Source of the DNA: Chondromyces crocatus
GTDB taxonomy: Bacteria > Myxococcota_A > Polyangia > Polyangiales > Polyangiaceae
Assembly (NCBI RefSeq): GCF_001189295.1
Contig: NZ_CP012159.1
Location: forward strand, 5,782,525 to 5,846,524
Direction: 5' to 3'
Length of the DNA: 64,000 bases
Part shown: piece by piece, positions 34,690 to 43,769 of the stretch
Numbering within the stretch: position 1 is the stretch's first letter
How the letters are laid out: every line of letters begins with the position of its first letter
Notes under the pieces: generated by a model
Seen by the model: the letters and a program-made list of their open reading frames with translations, nothing else
Database searches by the model: none
What the model was told of the DNA's origin: nothing
Position numbers and translations under genes: made by a program

Positions 34690-35463
34690 TCAGGCGATGC
34701 TGGCGATGATCTCGTTGATGAGAGATGCGTGCTGGGGGGCGGTGAGATCGAGCGTCAACGGCGTCACGCTGACATGGCCCTCGTCGTACGCTTCCGTGTC
34801 GGACCCTGGGACCTGGTCGTGCCTCACCTCGGCACCGCCGATCCACAGGTACTCGCGGCCGCGGGGATCCTGACGGAAGATCACCTCTTCGGAGTAGAGA
34901 CGTGCGCCCATGCTGGTCGATCGGATGGGCCAGGCATCACCCGGGGGGATGTTCACGTTGAGCAGCGGTGCACGGACGGGGCGCACCTCGCGCAGGGCGC
35001 GGTGCATGGCGAGCGCGAGCCTGGCGCCCACGGCAGCGGCTGCATCCCGCTGCGCTTTCACGTCCGCCGAGATGGCGATGGATGGAATGCCGCGGAGCGC
35101 TCCCTCGCGCGCGGCGGCCACGGTGCCTGAATAGAAGGCGTCCACACCCAGGTTGAGGCCGTGGTTCATGCCAGAGACCACGAGATCCGGGCGTCGAGGG
35201 AGGACGCGCGTCCCGGCGTGCAGCGCGATGTAGATGCAGTCGGCTGGCGTGCCATCGATCGCGAAGACATCGGGGGCGTGCCGTCGCAACCGGAGGGGGC
35301 GATGCAGGCTGAGCGAGTGGCTGGTCGCGCTCTGGTTGACCTCGGGCGCACAGACGACGACGTCCGCGTCGCGGGTGAGCTGGTCGCGCAAGGCGATGAG
35401 GTTGGGGGCCGCATAGCCGTCGTCGTTGGAGAGGAGGATCAGCGGTCGGGTGGCGTCGGACAT
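34690..35463 (-). CDS. surE: 5'/3'-nucleotidase SurE
   Basis: Encodes 257 residues, a metal-dependent nucleoside monophosphate phosphatase. The metal-binding SNDDGYAAPN (12-21) and the substrate loop VSGMNHGLNLGVDAFYSGTV are present, plus SATSHSLSLHRPLR in between. It lies in a cluster with apt, so the pair may link nucleotide dephosphorylation and salvage. Separated from the upstream aldehyde dehydrogenase by only 18 bp. Confidence 0.95.
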   Translation of the reverse strand: MSDATRPLILLSNDDGYAAPNLIALRDQLTRDADVVVCAPEVNQSATSHSLSLHRPLRLRRHAPDVFAIDGTPADCIYIALHAGTRVLPRRPDLVVSGMNHGLNLGVDAFYSGTVAAAREGALRGIPSIAISADVKAQRDAAAAVGARLALAMHRALREVRPVRAPLLNVNIPPGDAWPIRSTSMGARLYSEEVIFRQDPRGREYLWIGGAEVRHDQVPGSDTEAYDEGHVSVTPLTLDLTAPQHASLINEIIASIA

Positions 35464-35481
35464 GGTTCGGCTCGTCGTCGT

Positions 35482-37026
35482 TCAACCGCCCATGAGGCGC
35501 TTGGGCAGGGCGGCGAGGAGCTGGAACACGGCGCTGATCCTCCCGAAGAACCCCACGCCGCCGCGGACGCGCGTGAGCGCGAAGGCGACCTTCCTGAGCG
35601 CGGGCGTGTAGGGGTACCACCAGAGTTCCGCCTTGGCGCCGTTGCGATCCTCGAGGATGAAGCGGGGCCGGGTCAGATCGGAGAGGGCGTGGATCCCGTT
35701 CGTGACGCCGTGTCCGCTCTCCCCGGAGCCGGTCCAGGGGGCAGCGGGTAGCGCGGCGGTGAAGCCGTGGTTGTTGATGGTGACCACGCCGGAGCGGAGC
35801 TTGCGCGCCAGCGCCTGAGCGCGATCGTAGCGGCGCGTCCAGATGCTGGTGGTGAGGCCGAAGCGCGTGGCGTTGGCGCGCTCCACGGCGTCGTCGGCGT
35901 TCTCCACCACCACGATGGGGAGGATCGGTCCGAAGGTCTCTTCCTGGAGCAGCGGGGTGTCTTCGCGATCCAGTCGGACGACCGTGGGTGGAAAATGGAG
36001 GGAGCCTTCCTCGGGCGGGCCACCAGCGAGGATCTCGGCGCCCGCAGCGGTCGCCTCCGACAGGTGCTTGCGCACGATCGTGCACTGGCGTTCCGTGGTC
36101 AGCACCGCCGTGTCCACCGCGGGACGCAGCTCTCGCGCCAGCGCGGTGACACGCTCGGTGAAGCTGTCGGCGATGGAGCGTTCGACATAGACCCGCTCCA
36201 CCGAGGCGCAGTTCTGCCCGGCGTTGGTGAACGCTCCCCAGACCACGCCGCGCGCCGTGCGCTCCAGGTTGCAGTCGGCGAGCACGATGGCTGCGTCTTT
36301 GCCGCCCAGCTCGAGCGACGTCGGGATGAGTTTTTCTGCGCAAGCCACGGCGATCTTGCGTCCCGTCGCCACGCTGCCGGTGAACACGACGAGATCGACA
36401 CCCGCCTCGATGAGCGCCGCACCGACGTCTCCACCACCTTGCGCGAGCTGGAGGACACCCGAGGGCAGGAGGCCATCGAACAAGGAAGCCACGAGCTGGC
36501 CTGCACGCGGCGTGATCTCGCTCGGCTTGAAGACCACGGTGTTGCCCGAAAGGAGCGCCGGGAGCAGCGTGCGCAGCGGGATGGCGACCGGGTAATTCCA
36601 GGGCGTGATCAGGCCGACGACCCCGCGTGGATCGCGGCGGACGCGGCCCGCCTTGCCAGGATAAGAGAGCGGGTCGAGTTCGATGGGCGCATCGTCGAGG
36701 AGTTCCTCGATGGAGGAGGTCCAGTAGTCGACGAGATCCGCGTTGGGCAGGACCTCGGCGAGCACGGCTTCTTCGATCGGCTTGCCGCACTCGAGGCGCA
36801 AGAGTTCGGCGATCTCCTCCGCGCGCTGGAGCAGCCGCTTCTTGACGGGCGCGATGCGCTCCGCACGCTCTCGGATCGGCTTCGCTGCCCAGCTCGACTG
36901 CGCTTCGCGCGCTTTCGCGACCAGGGCCGCGACCTCACGGGTCGACGTCGCCTCGACTTCAGCGAGCGGCGAGCCGTCGAGAGGGCTCACCATGGGGAAG
37001 ATTGCTTCCCCGGAACCAGCACCCAT
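35482..37026 (-). CDS. NAD(P)+-dependent aldehyde dehydrogenase
   Basis: Encodes 514 residues. Catalytic Glu239 in SLELGGKD and Cys273 in GQNCASVERVYV are intact, as are PWNYPVAIPLRTLLPAL (cofactor entry), FKPSEITP, FTGSVATGRK, and EETFGPILPIVVV. The 30-40 residues at the C-terminus extend beyond the usual domain (VRGGVGFFGRISAVFQLL), similar to members that attach to membranes. Substrate not predictable. First gene of the operon with surE and apt. Confidence 0.92.
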   Translation of the reverse strand: MGAGSGEAIFPMVSPLDGSPLAEVEATSTREVAALVAKAREAQSSWAAKPIRERAERIAPVKKRLLQRAEEIAELLRLECGKPIEEAVLAEVLPNADLVDYWTSSIEELLDDAPIELDPLSYPGKAGRVRRDPRGVVGLITPWNYPVAIPLRTLLPALLSGNTVVFKPSEITPRAGQLVASLFDGLLPSGVLQLAQGGGDVGAALIEAGVDLVVFTGSVATGRKIAVACAEKLIPTSLELGGKDAAIVLADCNLERTARGVVWGAFTNAGQNCASVERVYVERSIADSFTERVTALARELRPAVDTAVLTTERQCTIVRKHLSEATAAGAEILAGGPPEEGSLHFPPTVVRLDREDTPLLQEETFGPILPIVVVENADDAVERANATRFGLTTSIWTRRYDRAQALARKLRSGVVTINNHGFTAALPAAPWTGSGESGHGVTNGIHALSDLTRPRFILEDRNGAKAELWWYPYTPALRKVAFALTRVRGGVGFFGRISAVFQLLAALPKRLMGG

Positions 37027-37079
37027 GATGTTTCAACCCTGATGGAGGAGGTGACGTGAGCAGCCGCCCTCGCAGCGGC

Positions 37080-38960
37080 TCACGGATAGGGTTCCGCGCC
37101 GCCACCGGGGGGAGGCGGGGGAGTCGGGGCGGTGGGAGGCGCGTTGCCGCCGGGCGCGGGGTTGGGGGAGGCGCCCTGGGTCATCGTGATGGTCGTGATC
37201 TTCCGGCAAGGAATGATCGCGGGCTGACCGGGGGAGACCCACTCCGGGACGGCCGTCGTATCGGTGGTCAGCTTGCCCAGCCGCACATTGCGGGTGCCAC
37301 AGAGCACGGCCAGCGGTTCGTCGGTGTTCCCGGAGAACACACCATTGACGTACACGCTCGCAGGCGGGGACGAGTTGACCACGAGGTACGCCTTCGTCAC
37401 CGGGAGGGTGGTCGGGTCGGGTTCGGCGGCACCGGCGGTGGTGGTCGCCGTCGGCGCTGGCGCGGCGGTGTCGGTGGCCGTCGTCGTTCCGGCGGTCGCT
37501 GGGACTGGCGGCGTGGGGGCCTCCCCGGTGGGCTCGGGCGTCGTGTCGACGGCCGTCGCCTGGCTGGTCGGGGTGGTGGTCGGGCGAGACGGCTCGGGCG
37601 TCGGCTCGGGGCCGTTCTTGGTGAGGGCCCAGTAGGTCACCCCGGCGACCAGGATCGCGGCAGCCGCTCCGAGCAGGAGGATCGAGGGCGAACGCTTGCC
37701 CTCCTGCGGCTTGGTCGTGCCCATGTCGAGGCGGCGACGTCCGATCTCCGTCGGCTCTTCTTCGGACGACCGGGCCGCTTCAGGCTGCTTCTGGACAGGG
37801 GGCGGGACGGGTTTCGTCTCGGCGAGCGGCCTCTCGGCCGGCTTGCTCCCGGCAGCGGGCTTCGGGGCTTCGGGGCGCTTGTCGAGCGAGACCTCCACGC
37901 GGGGCGTGGTGACGATCTCGGCGTCCTTTCCCGTCTCGGCGGACTGCGCCACGACGCGCGCGTGGGAGCGCGAGGACGGGACAGCCGTCTCTTCGTCTTC
38001 GATCGCGGGCTTCCGGGTCGCCTCGGCCAGCTCTTCTTCGAGCCCGGAGCGAACGACCGTGGGCTCGTCGTCGACCACCTCGCCGAACCTGCCGCGTCCG
38101 GCGGCGGGGATGTCCATTTCGCGACGAGGCGTGGGCGGTGGCTCTTTCCGGTCGGGGATGTCGAGGAAATCGTCCTCGACCTTCTCCGAGGCGCCGATCG
38201 GCGCAGGGAGCGTCGCATCCGGGATCGGTGTGAGCCGAGCCGGTTCGGCCTTGGGCAGAGGGGTGGACTCGGCGGAAGGCTTGGCAGGCCCTCGGCCCAG
38301 CTGCTCCCCCGGCTCATCCGGGAGCACACCGGCGAACGAGACCTCGCTGTCGAACTCGGGGGCGGTCGTGACGCGTGGCGCGTCGAACTGCCCCGGGGTC
38401 TTCAGCAGCGGCTTCTCGACGCGCGGCGGGATGTCGTCGAGGTTGTCTTCGAGATCGTCGACCTCGAAGAGCTTCCCGCCTCCGTCCGGGCGTGATGGCG
38501 ACGCGATGCGCGCTGGAGGGGCGGCAGGCGTCTTCGTCCCTGCAGGCGGCGGTTGCCTTCCCAGGAGGGGAGCCGCTGGTGTCGCCGGGATCTTCGCCGC
38601 GGGGGCCGGTGGCGTCTTCGCGAGCCCCGGAGGCGGTGTTGCCGCGGCGGCAGGCGCTTGCCTCGCGGTGGTTTGCGCGGCTGGCGCTCTCGCTTGACCG
38701 CCCGCGCTCCCGAGCGGCGGCGCCTGCGCGGTGAGCTTCGGCGCCTTGCCCGTGCTGGGGAAGCCTTCGGGCGAGTGCGCCTCGATAGCGCTGATCACGT
38801 CGTCGAAGCTGGGCTCTGGCGCACGCGGCGCGCGCGCATCGGTGATGGTCGGAAGTGGCGCTCCCGCGACGTCCAGGGAACGTTGCCGCGGTAGGGCCGC
38901 GTTCCGTTGGACCTTCACCAGAAGCGCTTCGAGGGTTGCAACTTTCTCTGCGACGTTCAC
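37080..38960 (-). CDS. PEGA-domain membrane protein with long disordered regions
   Basis: Encodes 626 residues from a GTG. The N-terminus MNVAEKVATLEALLVKVQRN is helical. Residues 40-420 are Pro/Ala/Glu-rich and low complexity with scattered acidic motifs. One membrane helix (SILLLGAAAAILVAGVTYWAL, about 428-448) is followed by a Thr/Pro linker. A PEGA-like beta domain comes next, with KAYLVVNSSPPASVYVNGVF and CGTRNVRLG. The tail is Pro/Gly-rich. PEGA domains usually sit at the cell surface in S-layer or envelope assemblies. Function unknown; such proteins accompany myxobacterial kinases. Confidence 0.78.
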   Translation of the reverse strand: MNVAEKVATLEALLVKVQRNAALPRQRSLDVAGAPLPTITDARAPRAPEPSFDDVISAIEAHSPEGFPSTGKAPKLTAQAPPLGSAGGQARAPAAQTTARQAPAAAATPPPGLAKTPPAPAAKIPATPAAPLLGRQPPPAGTKTPAAPPARIASPSRPDGGGKLFEVDDLEDNLDDIPPRVEKPLLKTPGQFDAPRVTTAPEFDSEVSFAGVLPDEPGEQLGRGPAKPSAESTPLPKAEPARLTPIPDATLPAPIGASEKVEDDFLDIPDRKEPPPTPRREMDIPAAGRGRFGEVVDDEPTVVRSGLEEELAEATRKPAIEDEETAVPSSRSHARVVAQSAETGKDAEIVTTPRVEVSLDKRPEAPKPAAGSKPAERPLAETKPVPPPVQKQPEAARSSEEEPTEIGRRRLDMGTTKPQEGKRSPSILLLGAAAAILVAGVTYWALTKNGPEPTPEPSRPTTTPTSQATAVDTTPEPTGEAPTPPVPATAGTTTATDTAAPAPTATTTAGAAEPDPTTLPVTKAYLVVNSSPPASVYVNGVFSGNTDEPLAVLCGTRNVRLGKLTTDTTAVPEWVSPGQPAIIPCRKITTITMTQGASPNPAPGGNAPPTAPTPPPPPGGGAEPYP

Positions 38961-38962
38961 GC

Positions 38963-39265
38963 ATGGCCAGCATATCCCGCCTTGGCTCGGTTACGCCATC
39001 TCGCAACATCTCTCCGGGCAGAGCTCTGCTGAATCCCCTGGAAACTCCTCTGTTCTCGGCTCTGTGCGGCGCGCAGGAACACCAGGGGGCAGGGGGCTCG
39101 GAGGCCGGCGGGGGCCACGAGGGCTCCCTGGTCCGGCACGCCGACCCGCGATGCCTGGGCTCGACGAATGGCGCTGTCCTCCTCGACGACCGAATCGTGA
39201 AGCCCGCGCGTCGCGACGAGAGCTGGCCTCTGGGTCGCCACGATCGGGCCGTCCGTGACCACTGA
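38963..39265 (+). pseudogene. Possible FHA-domain remnant
   Basis: A 100-codon frame divergent from the PEGA gene. Its second half reads HADPRCLGSTNGAVLLDDRI and continues to WPLGRHDRAV, strongly reminiscent of the LGSTNGTxVNGxRV...L.DGD-x-x-IG core of FHA phosphopeptide-binding domains. The first half lacks the expected GR-x-x-x-N-D and SRxHA strands, and there is no room for a ribosome site, as its ATG lies 2 bp from the GTG of the divergent gene. Likely a decayed fragment; chance resemblance cannot be excluded. Confidence 0.35.
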
Positions 39266-39575
39266 CCGGACACGATGAGGCCTCGATGCCTCGATCGAGG
39301 TACGCAAGGGGGACGTCCACCGGAGACCAGGACCGGGAGACCAGGAGAATCTGTGACGGGTTCACCTCGCCAGCGCTCCTCAGAACAGAGGTTCCAGAGC
39401 AGACGACCTCGGGCTTGTCTGCACCCTGACCGCGGACGACCGTTTCAGGACACCCACGGACCTGCGCCGGGCGAAGAGAGCGAGACCCTGCTTGCTTCCT
39501 GGCGCACAAACCTTGCTCCGTCCTATCGCGTGACCTTGACTGCGATTCGAGGCGCTCATAAGTGACCCGCCGGTC
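39266..39575. other. Upstream region of the TolC-like gene
   Basis: 310 bp with no supported gene. It contains the 12-bp palindrome CCTCGATCGAGG (39289-39300). No convincing -35/-10 pair was found. Presumed promoter region of the outer-membrane channel gene. Confidence 0.4.
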
Positions 39576-41201
39576 ATGAAAGATTTTGCCGCCTCGTCGC
39601 GCCGATTCTCTCGCACTGCGCCTTCGCTCGCGGTCTCCGTCACCGTCGCGGTCTTCACCTCTCTGGCACACGCGCAGCCCGCGCCGGCGCAGCCGGAACC
39701 GGCTGCGCCGGCAGCGCCGGCTGCGACGCAGGCCGGGCCGGCTGTCGCGCCTGCTGCGCCATCTCGCCCGGATCCGGTGGAGGCTGCGCTGGCGCCTCGA
39801 CCGGGAGGGACGACGCCCGAGCAGGTGGCCCAGGCTGCCGTCCGCGTGAGGCCGTCGCTCCGGGTGAAGCAAGCGGAGCTGCAGCAGGCCTCCGCCAAGG
39901 TGGATCAGGCGCTGGTCAGCTACTTCCCCAAGATCACCCTCGGGGCGAGCTTCTCGTACCAGAACCCCGTCGTGAACTCGCTCGGTACGGGGCCGACCAA
40001 CGTGGCGACCGTCGTCGCTCAGGGCGGAGGAACCAACGCGCCGCAAGGGCCCATCACGGTCGGACCTTGCGACGGAGATCCGTCGACGAACTGCCTCCAG
40101 GTGGGCGGGACACCGGCTCAGGTCCTCGCCGTCCCGGCGCAGAGCTTCGAGTTCCCGGTCATCACCAACACCTACCAGCTGACCGCGGGCATCTCCGTCC
40201 CCATCTCCGACTACATTCTTCGTCTCGCGCAGGGGTACTCGGCCGCCGCGCACAGCGTGAACTCGAAGAAGCTCGAGGTGCAGGCCGAAGAGCTCACCAT
40301 CGCCGCGGACGCCAAGATCGCCTTCTTCAACTGGGTTCGCGCCAAAGGGAACCAGGTCGTCGCGAAGGAGGCCGTCGCGCAGGCGCAGGCGCATCTGGAG
40401 GATGCGAAGCGCGCCTACGAGGTCGGACGCCTCTCTCGTGTCGACGTGCTGCGTCTGGAAGCGCAGGTCGCCAGCGCGGATCAAGTGGTCGCGGAGACCT
40501 CGGCCATGCTCTCGGTCGCCGAGGAGCAGATCCGCATCGCCGTCAACGCACCCGCCGATCGGCGGTTCGAGATCGGGATCGACGTGATGGCGGCGTCGAC
40601 CGAGCCTCCGTCGGACTCCCTTCAGACGCTGCAGCAGGAGGCCCTCCGCAAGCGCCTGGAGATCCGGGCCCTCGACGAGACGATCTACTCGCTCAAGGAC
40701 GTCGAGTCGGTCACGAGGGCGGGATACATGCCGAGGATCGACGCCACCGCCAACGTCCTCTACGCGAACCCGAACCCCCGCGTGTTCCCGATGACGCAGG
40801 ACTTCCGAGCGACGTGGGACGCCGGCGTGCGGCTCACCTGGACGGTGAACGACACCTTCAGCAACATCGGCGCGATGGCCGAGGCCAGGGGCCGCACCGC
40901 GCAGATCCAGGCACAGAAGACCGTGCTCCGCGATGGGCTCCGCCTCGAGGTGGCCTCTGCCTACAACGACGTCTTGAATGCCTCCAGCCGGATCAACTCC
41001 GCCGAGCGACAGCTGGCTGCGGCGGAAGAGACCATGCGTGTCAGGGCCGAGCTGTTTCGTGCGGGCCGCGCCACCAGCGTGGAGGTCGTGGATGCCGAGA
41101 CCGAGCTGACCCGCGCGCGACTCGCTCAGCTCGACGGCCGGATCGGGATTCTGGTCGCGCGCACGCGGCTCGAGCACGCCGTGGGTCGCGACATCAAGTG
41201 A
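39576..41201 (+). CDS. TolC-family outer-membrane efflux protein
   Basis: Encodes 541 residues. A long signal peptide (cleavage near AHAQP, about residue 34) precedes a Pro/Ala-rich linker (35-75). The rest shows the TolC duplication: two long helical hairpins around VRPSLRVKQAELQQASAKVDQ and RKRLEIRALDETIYSLKDVE, each followed by beta-barrel strands (YFPKITLGASFSYQNP and YMPRIDATANVLYANPNPR). Trimers form channels across the outer membrane and periplasm for efflux or type I secretion. No pump or adaptor gene lies nearby, so it may serve systems elsewhere. Confidence 0.9.
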   Translation: MKDFAASSRRFSRTAPSLAVSVTVAVFTSLAHAQPAPAQPEPAAPAAPAATQAGPAVAPAAPSRPDPVEAALAPRPGGTTPEQVAQAAVRVRPSLRVKQAELQQASAKVDQALVSYFPKITLGASFSYQNPVVNSLGTGPTNVATVVAQGGGTNAPQGPITVGPCDGDPSTNCLQVGGTPAQVLAVPAQSFEFPVITNTYQLTAGISVPISDYILRLAQGYSAAAHSVNSKKLEVQAEELTIAADAKIAFFNWVRAKGNQVVAKEAVAQAQAHLEDAKRAYEVGRLSRVDVLRLEAQVASADQVVAETSAMLSVAEEQIRIAVNAPADRRFEIGIDVMAASTEPPSDSLQTLQQEALRKRLEIRALDETIYSLKDVESVTRAGYMPRIDATANVLYANPNPRVFPMTQDFRATWDAGVRLTWTVNDTFSNIGAMAEARGRTAQIQAQKTVLRDGLRLEVASAYNDVLNASSRINSAERQLAAAEETMRVRAELFRAGRATSVEVVDAETELTRARLAQLDGRIGILVARTRLEHAVGRDIK

Positions 41202-41371
41202 GACTGGCTGGGCGGTCCCTCTGGCTCGCTGGCTGAGTTCCGTCCGTCTGCCCGGAGCCCCTCCCTCATCTTCTTATCCATTGCGCGGCCCGCGCGGCCA
41301 GAGTAGGGAGGGTCGTGCGTTGCCAGATGCCGCCTCGGCGGCAAGGTCGACGCAGGCACTCGATGCTTCTT

Positions 41372-41420
41372 GAACCTCCTCCGGGAGACTCGGGGCTTCC
41401 CCGAAGATCCAGGGAGGTTC
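41372..41420. terminator. Nested hairpin downstream of the TolC-like gene
   Basis: The outer arms GAACCTCC (41372-41379) and GGAGGTTC (41413-41420) enclose a tight inner hairpin, TCGGGG-CTT-CCCCGA (41390-41404). It lies 170 bp after the TolC stop and 84 bp before the pyrophosphatase start. The outer arms are the same 8-mers as in the 31-bp array at 20764-21148. It may be a terminator or a structured leader. Confidence 0.45.
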
Positions 41421-41503
41421 CGAACACCGGGAAGCATCGCTAAAGGCCTGACCCTGGGTATCCGACGGGGCTGCGTTCTCTCGCGCGCTCCGGCTTGCAA
41501 GAA

Positions 41504-43702
41504 ATGACCGAGCTTGCGCTCATCCTCGGCGGTGGCCTCCTGGGGCTCGCATCGGCGGCGTATCTCGCCCGCTGGGTGACCCTTCGACCGCTCACCGAGC
41601 CCGAAATTGCCAAGGTAGCCTCGTTGATTCAGGGGGTGGCGGAGGCATTCTTCAAGCGCCAGAGCGGTGTGATCGGTGCCGTGAGCGCGGCCGCGGGGGG
41701 AGCGATCTTCCTGGCGTACGGTCTGCTGCGCGGAGCCGGCGAGAAGAACCCTGTCCCGGCGCTGGAGCTCGGCGTCTGGCTCACGGTGTCGTTCGCGATC
41801 GGCGCGGCGAGTTCTGTCGCCACGGGCCGCGTCGCGACGTGGACCGCGACGCGCGCGAGCGCACGAGCCGCCAGCGGCGCGCGTCGCTCCCTGGACATGG
41901 CGCTGCAGATCGCCATCCGGGGTGGGGCGGTGTCTGCGCTGTTCGTCGCCGGGATCAGCCTGGTTGGACTCGGGGGGCTCTTCGCTGCGGTCTTCGCTCT
42001 CCATGGCGGGTTCGGTGCGGAGCCTGGCGAGGCGCTCGCGCTGGTGCCCACGCTGCCGTGGGTGATCGCTGGTTACCCTCTCGGAGCTTCCTTCGCGGCA
42101 CTCCTCGCTCAGCTGGGAGGGGGGACGTTTGCGAAAGCTGCGGATCTCGGCGCGGACATCGCGGGCGCAGAGCTCGGCCTGGCCGACGACGATCTGCAGA
42201 ACCCTGCGGCCGTCGTGGATCTGGCGGGGGACGCCGTGGGAGACGCGGCGGGCCGAGCGGCGGGGTTGCTGGCGACGATCGCCGCGGAGACCATGGGCGC
42301 GATGGTCGTCGGCGCGATGACGTTTCGCGCGAACGGCGACCTGCCGAGTGCCCTGGCCGTGGTCCTCTTTCCGCTGGTCGTTTGCTCGTTCGGGCTGGTC
42401 GCGGCGGTCTTCGGCGTGATGGTGGTGCGCACCGACGATCGCGAGAACGCATTCAACGCCCTGGTCCGAGGGCTCTACATCACCGCGCTGCTGCACGCGG
42501 TCGGCATCGCCGGCGCGGCCAAATGGTTGCTCGGCACGCACTGGGTCACGTTGTTCGCCTGTGGCGGCGTCGGCATTCTCTGCGGGGTGCTGATGCTGCA
42601 CCTCACCCAGTACTACACGGAGCAGCGCTACCGGCCCGCGCGTGACGTCGCCGAGGCTGCCCGCGGTGGCCCCGCCCTGGCCATCTTGCGGGGCTTGAGC
42701 ATCGGTCTGGAGAGCACGGTGGTCCCGCTCCTCCTCATCGTCTCCGCGGCGTTCGGATCCTACTGGCTGGGCACACGCACCGGGCTGGTCGGAGGTGGCC
42801 TCTTCGGCGTCGCGCTCGCGACCATGGGGCTGCTCGGCCTCGTGGGCTACGTGCTCGCCATGGACGCACTGGGCCCCATCGTCGACGAAGCGGGGGGCAT
42901 CGTCGCCGTGACCGTGGGTCGAGAACGGCCTGACGTGCGTGGTCGAACGCTCGTGCTGGATGCCGTCGGGAACACGGCAAAGGCTGCGACGAAGGTGTAT
43001 GCCTCGGGCGCGGCGGCCCTCGCCTCATTGTTGTTGATCGCCGCCTACCTGGACGAATCGCGTCGGCGCGCCAGCGTGGTGAACCAGCAGATCCTCGCAG
43101 TCCGGCTGGATCGTCCCGAGGTCTACCTCGGCGCCCTCGTCGGCATCTTGCTGGTCCTCTGGCTGGCCAGCAGATGTATCCGCAACGTTCTGCAGACGGT
43201 GCGGCGCGTGGTGGACGAAGTGCGTCGCCAGGCGACGAACCCCCCACCAGGTTTCATCGGAGACTACGATCCCTGCGTGGAGATGATCTCCCGCGCCGCA
43301 CTGCGGCAGATGATCTGGCCGGCGGTGATCTGCGCGGCCGCTCCCATCGCCGTAGGACTGACCTTGCGCTTCGCGAGAACGGAGGATAATCCTCTGGTCG
43401 CCGCAGACTCGGTCGCGGCCCTGCTCATGGCCGGGACGGTCGCCGGTGTCCTCGGATCCCTGTTGCTCGGGAACACTGGGGCAACCTGGGACAACGCGAA
43501 AAAGTACATCGTGACCGGGGCTCACGGTGGACGCTATCTGGTCGATGAGACCGGGGCGCGCTCCGATAACCCGACTTACGGTGCGGCTGCGGTCGGTGAC
43601 GCGATCGGCGACCCCTTGAAAGATGCTGCCGGACCCGCAATCCACGTGCTCGTCAAGGTGCTTCCCGCCGTGACCATCGTTTTCTTGCCATTCTTCATCT
43701 GA
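41504..43702 (+). CDS. Membrane pyrophosphatase homolog lacking the GKVE motif
   Basis: Encodes 732 residues with about 16 membrane helices, as in proton/sodium-pumping pyrophosphatases. Conserved parts include ALGPIVDEAGGI, LDAVGNTAKAATK (Lys as in K+-independent members), TWDNAKKYI and AVGDAIGDPLKDAAGP. But the substrate-binding DVGADLVGKVE is DLGADIAGAEL (residues 214-224): the Lys and Glu are replaced by Ala and Leu. The following DNVGDNVGDCAGMAAD block is DLAGDAVGDAAGRAAG. It is likely altered or inactive in pyrophosphate hydrolysis. The ATG at 41504 was preferred to a TTG three codons before. Confidence 0.85.
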   Translation: MTELALILGGGLLGLASAAYLARWVTLRPLTEPEIAKVASLIQGVAEAFFKRQSGVIGAVSAAAGGAIFLAYGLLRGAGEKNPVPALELGVWLTVSFAIGAASSVATGRVATWTATRASARAASGARRSLDMALQIAIRGGAVSALFVAGISLVGLGGLFAAVFALHGGFGAEPGEALALVPTLPWVIAGYPLGASFAALLAQLGGGTFAKAADLGADIAGAELGLADDDLQNPAAVVDLAGDAVGDAAGRAAGLLATIAAETMGAMVVGAMTFRANGDLPSALAVVLFPLVVCSFGLVAAVFGVMVVRTDDRENAFNALVRGLYITALLHAVGIAGAAKWLLGTHWVTLFACGGVGILCGVLMLHLTQYYTEQRYRPARDVAEAARGGPALAILRGLSIGLESTVVPLLLIVSAAFGSYWLGTRTGLVGGGLFGVALATMGLLGLVGYVLAMDALGPIVDEAGGIVAVTVGRERPDVRGRTLVLDAVGNTAKAATKVYASGAAALASLLLIAAYLDESRRRASVVNQQILAVRLDRPEVYLGALVGILLVLWLASRCIRNVLQTVRRVVDEVRRQATNPPPGFIGDYDPCVEMISRAALRQMIWPAVICAAAPIAVGLTLRFARTEDNPLVAADSVAALLMAGTVAGVLGSLLLGNTGATWDNAKKYIVTGAHGGRYLVDETGARSDNPTYGAAAVGDAIGDPLKDAAGPAIHVLVKVLPAVTIVFLPFFI

Positions 43703-43769
43703 GCTGTGCAGCTCATCCCTCTGAAAACCGCCGGCGCTGCGCCGGGCCAGGACACGAACCGAGCCGAAC

